Positions 1-10,546 of a stretch of DNA of 64,000 nt are shown here, piece by piece. Each line of letters starts with the position of its first letter. The stretch's first letter is position 1. The position numbers and the translations under genes were made by a program. Origin of the DNA: Nemertoderma westbladi. Taxonomy: Eukaryota > Xenacoelomorpha > Nemertodermatida > Nemertodermatidae. Where the stretch lies: contig JAUCBJ010007819.1 in NCBI GenBank assembly GCA_032718475.1, positions 1-64,000 on the forward strand. The letters run 5' to 3'. The notes below the pieces were generated by a model that searched no databases, was not told where the DNA came from, and saw nothing but the letters and a program-made list of their open reading frames with translations.

Positions 1-869
1 ATATACTGTAGATATTTTTTGTCATTGTAATGGGAATTCCAGAAACTAAGAAAATGGTATATAAATAAAGTTTTCAAAGTAATAATTCATAATAAATGTA
101 ATTCAGCATAGCTCAATAACCTTTCTACCATTGGCAATCAGAAAAACAATATTAAATATGAGAATTTTCTTTGAAAATTGAGAAAATTAAAAAAGTGTGA
201 AATAAAGTAAATATTCATTCCACTGTTTTCCTAAAGTTTATATGTATTCGACCTTTCCGAATCTGAAAAGCGATGTTTAGCGCAAAATCATATATTTTTT
301 GTCCCAGATTCGGTAAACACTTGAGATAAATAAGGCTCAAAATAAAATTGGCTTTCGGTAACATCAATGTCAACACTCTGAGGATACCCCACATCAATAA
401 ATCCATTGACATGTGACCATATCTCACCAGTCAACCCTCTGTAATACTCGCGAAATTTACAGACTAGGTTTAGCATCTTTATTAATCTCACCACTACCGG
501 TACATTTCTTCCAAAACTGTTGCTAGCCTAAGACCAATCAAGTTCATCAGTCTGAGTTTTCACATATGCGTACCTATGTACTTCGCTCCCCGTAAAGAAG
601 ATCTGTACGCCCTACGCGCAAATGCTAATAGATATTGTGATTGGGCTTGGGCATTGTGTAATCTATTGTTATTCTCCAGGCAGAAGAAAAAGTTGAGCGA
701 CTTAAATAGCACTCTGTATCAAACCAAGGCGCCCCTGGTTCATGTGTATTATTTTGTAAACTTTGTAAATTCCGTAAAGCCGGGCGTCTAGCTCGCACAG
801 ACAAGTTTACCTACAATAACACTCCCATAGAAATAGTCCTTCAACCGTCCCTCTGCTTCTCTGAGCACA
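1..869. other. Noncoding, nothing recognised
   Basis: AT-rich sequence with only short open frames on both strands. None has a recognisable motif, and I see no repeat of note. The open frame at 576-791 (71 codons) shows no family resemblance and I do not support it as a gene. Confidence 0.5.
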
Positions 870-1400
870 TCCAGTTAAAGAAAGCCACTGCTTATTCAAC
901 GATCGGTTCACTGACACATCTCCATTTACTCTCTATTGAAACAGGACTAAAAATATTCAACATGAAAATTACCACTTCAGCACTCTACCTAATAACTAGT
1001 ATTGGTAAATACCTAACATTACAGAACCTTAAAGACACGACGCGAACGTAACAACAACTTCATCACAGAATCTTTTCTGGACGGCCCCGGATTTCAGAAT
1101 TCCCATTGGAAGATGGCAGGTCAGCGTAACAGGCACGTTATTACTCGTGCGACCGCCCATGGGTTCCACCACCTAATCTGCGTCAACCAAACGCCTTTCC
1201 ACTCGCTATCTACCGAATGTATATGTCAGTATTGTAACCTCCCATGTACACGACGATATCATGCATTTAACTGCAGCGACTGCCCTCCACTTTCTCGTCT
1301 CGCATCTCAATAACTAATAATTGTATTCAATTTCTTATCTATTTATTTATGTACATAAATTTTACTGGTTTCCATTTACCCCGCCTGGGGTGTATCGAAT
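870..1400 (+). pseudogene. Possible relic of the 3' end of a non-LTR retrotransposon
   Basis: The frame at 1113-1313 ends in a Cys/His-rich stretch (CQYCNLPCTRRYHAF, then C-x2-CPPL). This layout recalls the C-terminal zinc-like segment that follows RT or RNase H in many LINEs (C-x-C, then H, then CP). It is followed by an AT-rich tail and a short 'atggatgg' run. The region upstream is broken in every frame and I could not recognise RT motifs in it. The identification is tentative; it may be chance. Confidence 0.2.
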
Positions 1401-1909
1401 TAATATTAATGGATGGATATTACGTAGTTAAAACGATGGCCGTTGGGGACCATCGTAACTACAATACATAGATAATTGGTTCCATGATAGATAAATTGGC
1501 GCCAACGAATCTAGAGAGGTATTGTTAAACAAACTCTGTTACGATTTTATAAAGTGACGAGGCCGCAAACCTTTCATTGTAAAGTTCCAGTATTCCCCGA
1601 ATCAAACTCCCAGAGTTACCCATCGATGTTGGTAGGGATAGAGGCCCAAATGTTCTTAGTAGCTACCAGTGCATCTGTTACATCTATTGTATTTGGATCT
1701 AATTTAGGTACCCAATTATATTCCTACGTTCACTCCTAAGGCGCTCCACTCCCCTAAGCACTGTAGCTGCTGCATTCGGTATTACAGTCAGCCAAACCCA
1801 GAAAGTATTAAAGGCCCCAACTGGTGAGGTTTGTGTCATTAAATTGAATTATATTGGTAATATTTAGACTGTCACATTTATACTTCAGTTAGTCCGAATT
1901 GTATTAAAT
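1401..1909. other. Upstream region of the zinc-finger gene
   Basis: No gene is visible. The open frame at 1554-1739 has no recognisable features. The last ~100 bases before 1910 are the presumed 5' untranslated or intronic sequence of the zinc-finger gene; no clear TATA box can be singled out in this AT-rich sequence. Confidence 0.4.
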
Positions 1910-3334
1910 ATGTCTTCGAATACTTTGAGTGACGCTGCTTGGGATTTACTGGATCGTATCATGGCAGATGAAAGTGATTCTCAGTCCGGTGAGGAGGAAC
2001 AAGAGAAATGCGTCACTCCACCAACTGTTAATAACGAAATCAGCAACACAAACAGCGGTATAAACGTTATCAGTTTTAAATCAGAATCAGAATTTAATTG
2101 TGGTACTTCTGAAGATAAATCTCTAAACGTCAAGCAAGAGTTCTGTACAGATGAACAATATTCTAATAATCAAATCGGTAACACAAACAGCGCTTTAAAC
2201 GTTATCAGTTTTAAATCAGAAGCGGGAGCTATTTGCGGTACTTCTAAAGATACATCTCGAAAGATCAAACAAGAGTTCTGTACAGATGAACAATATTCTA
2301 ATAATCAAATCGGTAACACAAACAGCGGTTTAAACGTTATCAGTTTTAAATCAGAAGCGGGAGCTATTTGCGGTACATCCGAAGATACATCTCGAGTTGT
2401 AAGACAAGATTTCTGTATTGGGAAACCATCTCCTTGTGAAGTTATTGCTAAGTCCGTTCTCAATTGTAATCGAATTAATCGCAAAGTAAATTTAGAGAAT
2501 CGTAAACAATCATTGTATAAAGGTATCAAGTATAATTGTGGGTCTTGTGTCAAACAATTTACTCAAAAAGGATATCTGAAGATACACATAGAATCAGTAC
2601 ATAAAGGTATCAAGTATAATTGTGGGTCATGTGAAAAGCAATTTAATCAAAAAGGGAATCTAAAGAAACACATAGAATCAGTACATAAAGGTATCAAGTA
2701 TAATTGCTGTTTTTGTGACAAACAATTTGGTGACAAACGGAGTCTAAAGAGTCACATGGAATCAGTACATAAAGGCATCAAGTATAATTGCGGTTCTTGT
2801 GACAAACAATTTAGTGAAAAACATAATCTTAAGAAACACATGGAATCAGTACATAAAGGTATCAAGTATAATTGTGGTTCTTGTGACAAACAATTTAGTG
2901 CAAAACAGAGTCTGAAGAAACACATGGAATCAGTACATAAAGGTATCAAGTATAATTGCAATTCCTGTGACACACAATTTACTAGCAAAAGAAATCTGAA
3001 GAGACACATAGAATCAGTACATAAAGGCATCAAGTACAAATGCGTTTATTGTGACAAACAATTTAGTGACAAAGGAGTTCTAAAGAAACACATGGAATCA
3101 GTACATAAAGGTATCAAGTATAATTGCGGTTCTTGTGACAAACAATTTAATGAAAAACATAATCTTAAGAAACACATGGAATCAATACATAAAGGTATCA
3201 AGTATAATTGCGGTTCTTGTTACAAACAATATAGTGACAAACGATATCTGAAGAAACACATAGAATCAGTACATAAAGGTATCAAGTATAATTGCGGTTC
3301 CTGTGACAAACAATTTACAGCAAAAGAAATCTGA
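1910..3334 (+). CDS. Tandem C2H2 zinc-finger protein, 3' end frameshifted
   Basis: Probable nuclear DNA-binding protein of 474 residues. Residues 1-200 are acidic and Ser/Asn-rich and contain a 45-residue repeat. From residue ~210 there are nine complete C2H2 fingers and a cut tenth, each C-x2-C-x12-H-x4-H, joined by an invariant linker KGIKYN instead of the usual TGEKPY. The finger plus linker is 28 residues (84 bases). The ATG at 1910 opens directly into the acidic domain and no intron is apparent. Compared with sister repeats, one base is missing near 3319, which creates the stop at 3332-3334; two further finger units lie just beyond out of frame. Uniform finger sequences suggest recent array expansion. 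The gene may be a host transcription factor, or cargo of a repeat, since its 3' flank recurs at 47.5 kb. Function and target are unknown. Confidence 0.75.
   Translation: MSSNTLSDAAWDLLDRIMADESDSQSGEEEQEKCVTPPTVNNEISNTNSGINVISFKSESEFNCGTSEDKSLNVKQEFCTDEQYSNNQIGNTNSALNVISFKSEAGAICGTSKDTSRKIKQEFCTDEQYSNNQIGNTNSGLNVISFKSEAGAICGTSEDTSRVVRQDFCIGKPSPCEVIAKSVLNCNRINRKVNLENRKQSLYKGIKYNCGSCVKQFTQKGYLKIHIESVHKGIKYNCGSCEKQFNQKGNLKKHIESVHKGIKYNCCFCDKQFGDKRSLKSHMESVHKGIKYNCGSCDKQFSEKHNLKKHMESVHKGIKYNCGSCDKQFSAKQSLKKHMESVHKGIKYNCNSCDTQFTSKRNLKRHIESVHKGIKYKCVYCDKQFSDKGVLKKHMESVHKGIKYNCGSCDKQFNEKHNLKKHMESIHKGIKYNCGSCYKQYSDKRYLKKHIESVHKGIKYNCGSCDKQFTAKEI
2036..2440 (+). repeat. 135-bp tandem repeat in the zinc-finger N-terminus, three copies
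   Basis: Units start at about 2036, 2171 and 2306, with exact 135-base spacing (45 codons), so the frame is kept. Copies two and three are nearly identical; copy one is more diverged. Each unit encodes a stretch with the cores NVISFKSE and KQEFCTDEQYSNN. The lysine-flanked acidic cores could be modification or interaction motifs, but that is inference. Confidence 0.85.
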
Positions 3335-3350
3335 AGAGACACATAGAATC
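2521..3350 (+). repeat. 84-bp C2H2 finger-encoding tandem array
   Basis: About ten 84-base units, one zinc finger each. The linker and flanking histidine codons are almost invariant, whereas finger positions that would contact DNA (for example QKGY, DKRS, EKHN, AKQS, SKRN) vary. This is the usual pattern for a homogenising finger array with diversifying contacts. Confidence 0.85.
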
Positions 3351-3539
3351 AGTTCATAGAGATATCAAGTATTATTGTGAATCTTGTGAGCAACAATTTA
3401 CTGACAAAGGATATCTGAAGAAACACATAGAATCAGTACATAAAGGTATCAAGTATAATTGCGGTTCTTGAGAAAAACTATTTAGTGACAAAGGGAAAAT
3501 GAAGACACACAAACACTCAGTTCACAAAGATACCAATTA
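3335..3539 (+). pseudogene. Out-of-frame continuation of the finger array
   Basis: After the frameshift at ~3319 the array continues with the rest of the tenth unit and two more. The last unit contains an in-frame TGA at ~3469 where sister units have a Cys codon (TGT). The sequence ends with a finger-like KMKTH...H stretch and TAA at ~3537. This would be the original end of the protein; it is now detached from the ORF. Confidence 0.7.
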
Positions 3540-4008
3540 AGGCTCCTGGTGGTGGAATCTTTAAATTACCGACTTCAATCCCGTTTTATCAACAGAAATA
3601 AACTGCGGTACCGCGTCTGTCGGTCTGTTTATCCCTTTACTTACAAACTATATATGCGTGCACTTTGTTATCTTAAACTGACAGTATATTATATGATTAA
3701 TTTCACCATGGGTCGTGCAATAGTTATTAATCAATCAGACCACATGCAGATATTTTGCAAAGTCAATTTTCTTGGAATAACATTTTTCATTTTCAAATTA
3801 ATAATCATCCGCTATTTTTCCACCAAATTTATTTAATTTGGCTCATTGGAAGTGGTTTCGACAGTTCTTTAAATGTTATCTTATGAAATTTTGATTGATA
3901 TTAACATTTTTGTGTAATTTACCTATTTTAAATAAAAAGTTATTAAATTAATTAAAATTAAAATGGCGATAACTTTTGTGGATTCGATGGCACTGAATAC
4001 AAAAAATG
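3481..4008 (+). repeat. 3' flank of the zinc-finger gene, duplicated at 47486-47990
   Basis: The last finger codons, the TAA and ~470 bases of downstream sequence recur at 47486-47990 in the same orientation, with scattered substitutions and small indels. Similarity stops near 4008 and 47995. This is a segmental duplication or transposed copy of the gene's 3' end, or the tail of an unrecognised element that carries the finger gene. Confidence 0.8.
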
Positions 4009-4511
4009 TACGCGTACGCGTATGTCAAATCGGTCAATGTTACGGTAACGGGGTTGTGTGGCTGCGCGCCGTATCGTAAACATGAGCTTACGCATTATTC
4101 GATCTTGCGTATTCATTAAAATTTGTGTTAGCGGATTCTGTCTGCTATGCGCTTCTATCACAGAGTGCGAGGGGAGCCAATTTACCAATATTTGCCAGAA
4201 CAAACTCCGGCTAGTAAGGGAACTCATTAGTTCTCTTGCAGCAAGCCGATTCATCTCATTCGTTTTTCCGTTTTACCAATTCACAGTTGAGTCAGGTGAT
4301 TGCTAGCTACTGTAGACCAAACTCTGCAAAGGGCTGCAGTTGGCACTTTACATCCATACAGTGTGCATCGTTTTGTACCTCATAGTCTAACGGTTGTCAC
4401 GGAAGGTTACTGGTCAGCGCAATATATGTAAATCATACTGTATAGCAGTATACAGTAGCTAAACATTATAGACTCTTATTCACCGGGCCTACGGCCAGAC
4501 AGTCACCATAA
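4009..4511. other. Noncoding, nothing recognised
   Basis: Short overlapping open frames on both strands (3958-4306) without motifs. I see no repeat or gene here. Confidence 0.4.
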
Positions 4512-5105
4512 ATACTACTACGATTGGCATGCAGCATTGCAGCTGCATTATATATATATATACATTACATATATATTAAAAAATGCTGTGCCGGATTGTC
4601 CACGAAATTTCGCCGCCAGAACTGCCTATCGCCCATGACATTTGCTAGATCATCCGCATCTACAAGGCCAGTGTCCTTTAAGATGAGTCTAAGAAAGTCA
4701 TGGGCTGTCCACCATGCTTATTCACTACTTGAGGCTGCCAAACCACAAGATTATGCACTGGCTGGTTCTCACAACCAAAGCAATGTCCTGCAAAGCGGAG
4801 GGAGCTTTGTTATAGTATCAAGCAGGGGAGACTAATGGGACACCTGCTATGTTGTATAGAGACTGATTGGAGATGTGTTCATTGTAGTTGAGACAGTGAA
4901 CCCGGCGCAGCATTCTTGTGAAAGTGCCATGCCATCCAGAAATTTGGTGTCCTCGGCAGTTAGAGCCCAGCATGGACTACCATATAGGAGTACTGGTAGG
5001 CCTACTACAGCTACAAATAATCGAACCTTAAGGTTCCGTTTTATTCTATGGGACTTCCAAATCTTTGACAGACTATTTAATGCTGCCCATGCCTGTAAGC
5101 GGATT
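4512..5105 (-). mobile_element. 3'-terminal fragment of an RTE-like LINE
   Basis: Read on the minus strand this matches the last ~600 bases of the LINE copies at 28395-31242 and 32560-36414. It includes the C-terminal coding segment after RT, the terminal 'atgcagctgcaatgc' motif and a short TAG-repeat tail (CTACTAC on the plus strand at ~4517). A (TA)n stretch at 4549-4578 interrupts the tail. Frames are broken. Similarity fades near 5105, so it is a 5'-truncated, diverged copy. Confidence 0.75.
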
Positions 5106-5227
5106 CAATTCCACTTCATTACCCACCAGAAAATGGGATTAGTGGCATTTTGCAATATGTTGGGGATACGAGATTACCAATATTAATCTCGCATCATAAT
5201 CAACATTGGGGGGGGGGGGGGGGGGGG
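5106..5227. other. Junction region ending in a 20-base poly-G run
   Basis: Unrecognised sequence with a small hairpin (CGAGATTA...TAATCTCG near 5170-5192), followed by an uninterrupted G20 run at 5208-5227. BEL-1-like, purine-rich sequence begins right after the run. Confidence 0.4.
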
Positions 5228-5800
5228 ATACAAGCCCCAAAGCCACAGAGAAAGGCGAGAGGTCAAACCACCTCCGAGGGAATACAGCTAGTAGAGGCTA
5301 GCAGCGGGGGGGAAACACTCCCAGGGAGTGCCAAAGTGACAATTAGTATATCAGCCAATAGTGGGGAGGGAAGCACGTGGTAAGGAACAGGAAAGCATCC
5401 ATTGGGTAGAGGGCCAAAGTAGAGTAGGAGGTAAAACCAATATTCAATGTGTGATTAATTATATATTATCTTACATTACTGGTTTACCAGTCAGTTGTGT
5501 TATTCAGTTCAGTCAGTGCAGACCAGTCATAGTTAATGACCACCACCGCCATACCGGTAACAATTAACTTGTATTTTCTGCTTATTATCTACTGGCGTGC
5601 TATTATCGTCCATATTAATCAATATCGAGAGAAAACAGAAACTCTTACTGTTTTCCCCAACGGCCTCGGCCAAAGCTACTAGCATGATCCCCAGCAGAAT
5701 GGTGACGCGTACATTTCTAACCCGGTCGGGATCTCTGATCCCGTCACAGTCATTAACTGCTACCTACCAATATACTGTGACTGCAAAGAGAAATAGAAAG

Positions 5801-7204
5801 ATGGCGGAGGAAGGAACAACCCTATTATCAGAGGGAGAGAGGACACCGCCACGTACCCCGGACGACACCAACGAAACGATCCGTGAGGCCGCGATGCGAC
5901 GGTATCGGCCAGCGACGCCAGATTCGCCGATGGGAGACAATCTGGCTACCCAAGCGGAGCGCGGCCGTCAACCACGAGGGAGAGGCGAGTCGACGCACGA
6001 CGGCGGTCGGAGTACCGAAGTCGCCGGCCAGCCACAGGCCGAGGGCGACGGACGGCCCACCGGAACGGCGACGGTGGGGCCACCGGTACAACGCCGGACG
6101 AGGAGAGGAGGCGGAGTTGGCAAAGAGGACGTTGGGACGAGTGATCGGCTACAACGGGCCTACCACGCCACCAAGAAACTGCTTAAGGAGGCCAAAGAAG
6201 GGAGAAAGGTAGACCAGCCTAAACTACATCAGAGGCTAGGTGAGTCAAATAAACATTTTCGATATTTAGTCCATTTTGGACAGGGAGAACTGGCGAGTGA
6301 GAGAGCGAGGGGGGTCGCCACGGAACTGTTTGAGTTGTGGCGGTCCGGGGTAATGGAGCCTGAGGTAGTGTACGTAGGGCCCTACTTAATGGATGCTAGG
6401 GGAATTAAGTTAGTGGGTTGGGTGGACCCGCATGATGGCGAACCCGATGTTAACTCCAAGGATTCAGTGTCATCGGTTAGTGAGAACCCCAGAAAGCGGG
6501 GGAAAGTTAGTAGGACAGAGAGGTGACGGGAGTCTGTCGCGACCGATAAGTCCACTACATCCTCCGCAAAAGCAAGAAGGGTGATAGAGATAGATCTGGC
6601 GTGTCAACTAGACCTTGTGGCGCTGGATCAGCAGGAGTTGGAGAGGCAACTGGACGAGGGAACCGCGTTTTTAGAGAAAGAGAGAGAGTTAGCGAGGGAA
6701 TGTAGAGAGAGAGCCGAGAGGGTGGCGAGAAACTGTAGGGAGCGGGAGGAGAGAGAGATAAATGAGCGCGAGGAGCGGGAGGCGAGAGTAGAGAAAGAGT
6801 GTATAGAGCGAGAAGCGGAAGAGGCGGCGAGGGTAGAGAGGGTAACGAACGAAAGTAGAGAGCGGGAGGCGAGAGTAGAGAACGAACGTAGAGAGCGGGA
6901 GGCGAGGGAGACAGAATTAGCGAACCAAAGTTTGCGAGAGGATAGAGAGAAAGAGAGAGTGGGAAAGCGTATGCGGGATGATATGCATACCCGGTTGAGG
7001 GGACTTATGCAATACCAGGCGAAGCAAAAGCGCCGGTTAGAACTGGTGAAGCTGGGATTATCGGAGAGTGAGGCTGGTTCGGGTAGTATTTACGAGGAGC
7101 CAGAAGTAATAGAAACGTTTGTAACACCCCACTTACAGGCACCGGACGACAGACCCATGACTGGTGTAACCGTACGGGCGGGGGGGGGGGGGGGGGGGGG
7201 GTGA
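5801..7204 (+). pseudogene. BEL-1 gag, N-terminal and coiled-coil part
   Basis: The frame is open from 5597, but the likely start is the ATG at 5801 in good context (aaagATGG), giving MAEEGTTLL. Residues 1-150 are Pro/Arg/Gly-rich and disordered. A helical Lys-rich segment follows. One in-frame TGA at 6524-6526 splits the frame; the same frame continues at 6527-7204 with a long highly charged Glu/Arg coiled coil (~120 residues of EREAR-type repeats). The frame ends in a G22 run (7180-7201). It is a structural capsid-precursor region, and the assignment to gag rests on position in front of the DUF1759-like core. Not functional as read. Confidence 0.6.
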
Positions 7205-7612
7205 TAATAATACATTAGAAGGAATTAATATTAATAGTACCGTAGTAGACAACCCTAATCAAAATTTTATTGCAGGAAATAATGCTTTACCCGGTAATAA
7301 TAATTTTGATTCAAATATGCAAAATAATCCAAATCATTCTAACTTAAAACGCGCAAAGTAACCCAAATAATAATACAAATTTAAATGTACAAAATAATCA
7401 AAATAATATTAATTCAAACATACAAAATAATCCAAATAATAATCTTAATTTAAATGCACAAAATAATCCAAATGGTAATTTCAATTTAAACGCACAAAAT
7501 AATCCAAATAATAATAATAATTTAAATGTACAAAGTAATCCAAATAATGACTCCAATTCTGAACAAAATAATTTAGATAATAATATTATTGATAACGGTG
7601 CTATTAATACGA
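7202..7612 (+). repeat. Asn-rich low-complexity tract in gag
   Basis: Imperfect tandem repeats built on 'aaaataatccaaataat' encode Asn-Gln-Pro runs such as AQNNPNNN. Stops appear where the frame slips (7358-7400). This is low-complexity expansion between the coiled-coil and basic segments of gag. Confidence 0.7.
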
Positions 7613-7640
7613 ATGTGGGGGAGACAGGTGGACCGACCAG

Positions 7641-7915
7641 CGAGAGCCTGCAAGGCCACATAGTTACGCAGGGAGTAGCAGGGGTGAGTGAACCCGACGG
7701 GAGCCTGCAAGGCCAGGTAGTTAGGTAGGAAGTAGTGGGGGTGAGTTAACCCAACGGGAGCCTGCAAGGCCACGTAGTTAGGCAGGGAGTAGCAGGGGTG
7801 AGTCAACCCCATGGAGCCTGCAAGGCCACGTAGTTAGCCAGGGAGTAGCGGGGGTGAGTCAACCCAATGGAAGCCTGCAAGGCCACGCAGTGGAATGTCC
7901 CACAAGCGTCGGCGG
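7641..7915 (+). repeat. 57-bp in-frame minisatellite in gag, five copies
   Basis: The motif 'gcctgcaaggcc' recurs at 7646, 7703, 7760, 7816 and 7873, that is every 57 bases with one 1-base loss. The unit encodes 19 residues with core SLQGHVVRQGVAGVS. Two copies carry stops (TAG at ~7726, TAA at ~7746). The period being a multiple of three suggests the repeats spread while the frame was under selection. Confidence 0.85.
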
Positions 7916-8028
7916 ATAATGCGTGGGGCGAGTTAGGTGAACCGCAGCACCCAACGACGTAGAATAGTAGGCGGATTGCGAGTATCCCCAGGAGCGTCCA
8001 ACCGGCAAGAGATAGAGAGGTTGGCGCC

Positions 8029-8775
8029 GTGAGCAGGCGAGCAACGAGACGTCGAGCCCAGTCGGAAGACGGAAGAAGAACAGTGGATTTTAACCAGGAG
8101 GTTAAAGAGAGATCTCATGAGCGGGAGCGCTACACTGAAGAGAGAATAAGTGAAGAAAATAGAAGAAGCATTGCTACGGGCAACTGGAGAGCAAGGACGG
8201 ACAGCAAACCATTGGTGGCAGAGATGGAGTTAGAGAGTCAGTGGGGTCGAACTCCGGGAGATTGCCGTCGCCCCAGAGAGACGCAGCCTGGTAAGATATA
8301 CCATACACCGGGAGAAGGGTACAGGATGTACTGGTACGAGGACGAGGACAGAAGAGGGGGTCGAAGAGAAACTTCCCAACAGGATATAGCTGCCGATCGA
8401 GAGTACGGTAGACGCGGGGAGGACTTATTGGAAAATTCGAGAAGATTAAACTTCGGCCCGAAAGGACACAGGCAGACTGCAGGACATACTGTAGGCCCTA
8501 CTGCACATACTATAGGCCATGCTGGAAGAGATAGTGTAGGCGATAGGGTAGTGCGAACAACGGGATTAGATCCAGAAGTCGTGGCGTACATACCGGTAGG
8601 TAGGCAAGAAGTGGATAGGCCTATACCGGTACCTGCACACCAGTATGACTATCATATGCAGGGGTATAACATATATCCAGGGGAGGGTGGAGTTATTGCC
8701 GATAGGCGTGTGGGCCCCAATATATTAACATCAACCCCAGTACCAAACATAACAGGGGGGGGGGGGACTGGGTGA
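8029..8775 (+). pseudogene. BEL-1 gag, basic middle segment
   Basis: A 248-codon frame without its own convincing start (it opens at GTG). The product is Arg/Glu-rich and basic, then Gly/Pro/Tyr-rich with a short GHT repeat (AGHTVGPTAHTIGHAG). It is cut by a G12 run at 8755-8766, which throws it out of frame with the following DUF1759-like segment. It is an internal part of the broken gag frame, not a separate gene. Confidence 0.55.
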
Positions 8776-8992
8776 CATTCCCCCATTTCAATATCAGCAA
8801 TACACTCAGCTGAGAATAAAAACCCCGAACCCCTTGGACCAGAATAGATCGTGTGATACGGAGATATGGAGGGGGCCGTTACCCCCAATGATATATCCGA
8901 CACAGAAAAGGTCGACAGGCTCGACGGGTGGACCGCACCCAACAACAGGAGAGTCTGTACAGCATCCGTCGAACCCATTGGAAGCATAGGCG

Positions 8993-10010
8993 ATGGGAAT
9001 GGCAACACTCATTGATGCGCTTAAGACCAGGATCGAGCTTCCACCAGTGGAGCCATTTAAATTCGATGGAAGCAGACCGGAAGAATACCTGCAATTCCGA
9101 TGCATGTACAGTAATGAAATATTAACTAAAAATCTGATGCAGGCGGAGTGCCTAATATATTTACAAGTCTACACAGGACCCAGCGTACGATATCGTAAGG
9201 GAGAATCAAGGTATTGAGGGCGGATCCACGACTGCATGGCGGGCCCTGGACAGGGACTACGGAGTACGGACACCCTGCCAAGATCATCCTGCAGACCTTG
9301 AGGGGAATAACATCGGGTGCCCTACAGGATAACCCTGTTAGTATAAAGACTTTCCGAATAAGGTCGAGAAGGCGTTGATCGTGCTAAAGACCTTGGATGT
9401 GCCATACGAGCTCAACGCATTGAATAACATCACCACGATAGCGCAGGCACTGCCAATCTGGCTACGGAACAAATGGAGGAAGATCGCCTTCTCCACCCGG
9501 GAGAAGAAAGGTGTGGAACCGGGCATAGAGGAAATGTCGAAATTCCTCAATTATGAAGCAGAGTTGATCACGGACCCAGTCTACAGCGAGGATAGTCTGG
9601 GGAGGGTGCTGAAGACCGAATATAACAGGCCAAAACCAGAACATAGTGCAGCAAATGCGTTACCAAAGCTGAGACAATCGCTACCATATGCGACGACGCA
9701 GGGGACTGATAGTCCACATGTAGCCAGGGGTAGGGCCACACCATGGAGCAGACAGGGGAAAAATAACAACACAAACAAACATAACCCCAACACGCCCAGT
9801 AGGCCGAAACCAAACAATAAGAATAGTAGGGATCTAGGTACGAACACAAGTGCGATACGCAGCACACTGTATAGGGAAGGCTATAATCCGAGAAACAAAT
9901 GCCAATTACATTCAAACGCACTTCATCAGACCATGAACTGCAGGTACTGGCAAGTGTTACCCAAACAAGATCAGGTAGAATACGCGAACAAAAGTAGAAT
10001 CTATCATTGA
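8993..10010 (+). pseudogene. BEL-1 gag, DUF1759-like core and degenerate CCHC knuckle
   Basis: The core begins in the frame 8993-9217 with LPPVEPFKFDGSRPEEYLQF, the typical start of the Pao gag DUF1759 region, and resumes after frameshifts at ~9180-9370 in the frame 9375-10010. A linker rich in Asn, Arg and Pro follows, then a zinc-knuckle region (CQLHSNALHQTMNC and, across the TGA at 10008, ...H-x4-H-x4-C). Knuckle cysteines are partly replaced by Tyr and His compared with the BEL-2 copy at ~55260-55450, so zinc binding is probably lost. Confidence 0.7.
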
Positions 10011-10013
10011 CAT

Positions 10014-10364
10014 GTGGCAGGCGGACACAAGGCTGTACAATGTAAAGAGACACCAATTAAATTCGGTCAAGGCAAAGGCCAAACAATGGCGACAAGCACC
10101 ATAGGAGCAAAGAGAAGGGGAACGGTACTACTCGGGATGGTACCGGTGAGGGTAATGCGAGAAAGCGGTCGATCAGTTACCACGTTAATGCTGGTTGACA
10201 GCGGAGCAGCCTTCACGTTGGTGGAGAATTGGGTGGCCGAGGAGATAAGGTTACAGACGAGGCCGAGCAGGATGGCGGTTACTACTATCTCGAGCAAGGA
10301 TGAGGTCCTGGAGATGAGGACGGGAAGGTGCGAGATATCAGCAATAGCACCGGGATGTGACTAA
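10014..10364 (+). pseudogene. BEL-1 aspartic protease
   Basis: The active-site signature LVDSGAAFTLVE lies at about residues 60-72, the D-S-G of a retroviral-type protease that works as a dimer to process Gag-Pol. The preceding stretch finishes the zinc-knuckle zone (GGHKAVQC). The frame is cut by TAA at 10362-10364 and the C-terminal protease part continues broken to ~10546. A decayed element domain. Confidence 0.75.
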
Positions 10365-10546
10365 GGGGCGACCATTGACCCCATTCAGGTAATAGAATCG
10401 ATCAACATAAATGCCAGGTGACCAACTAACATCGAGGTTGAGCAATACAGATTCCTGGACGAAATCGATTTCTCGATACTGGAAGTGGGCGGACGGCCCA
10501 CGAGAGAGTACGAACAATCTTCGGAGAGGACAGGGAGCGTGATCCA

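Noticed and set aside
2305-3039. Minus-strand open frames under the zinc-finger array
   Set aside because: They are mirror frames of the 84-bp and 135-bp repeats and have no own motifs.
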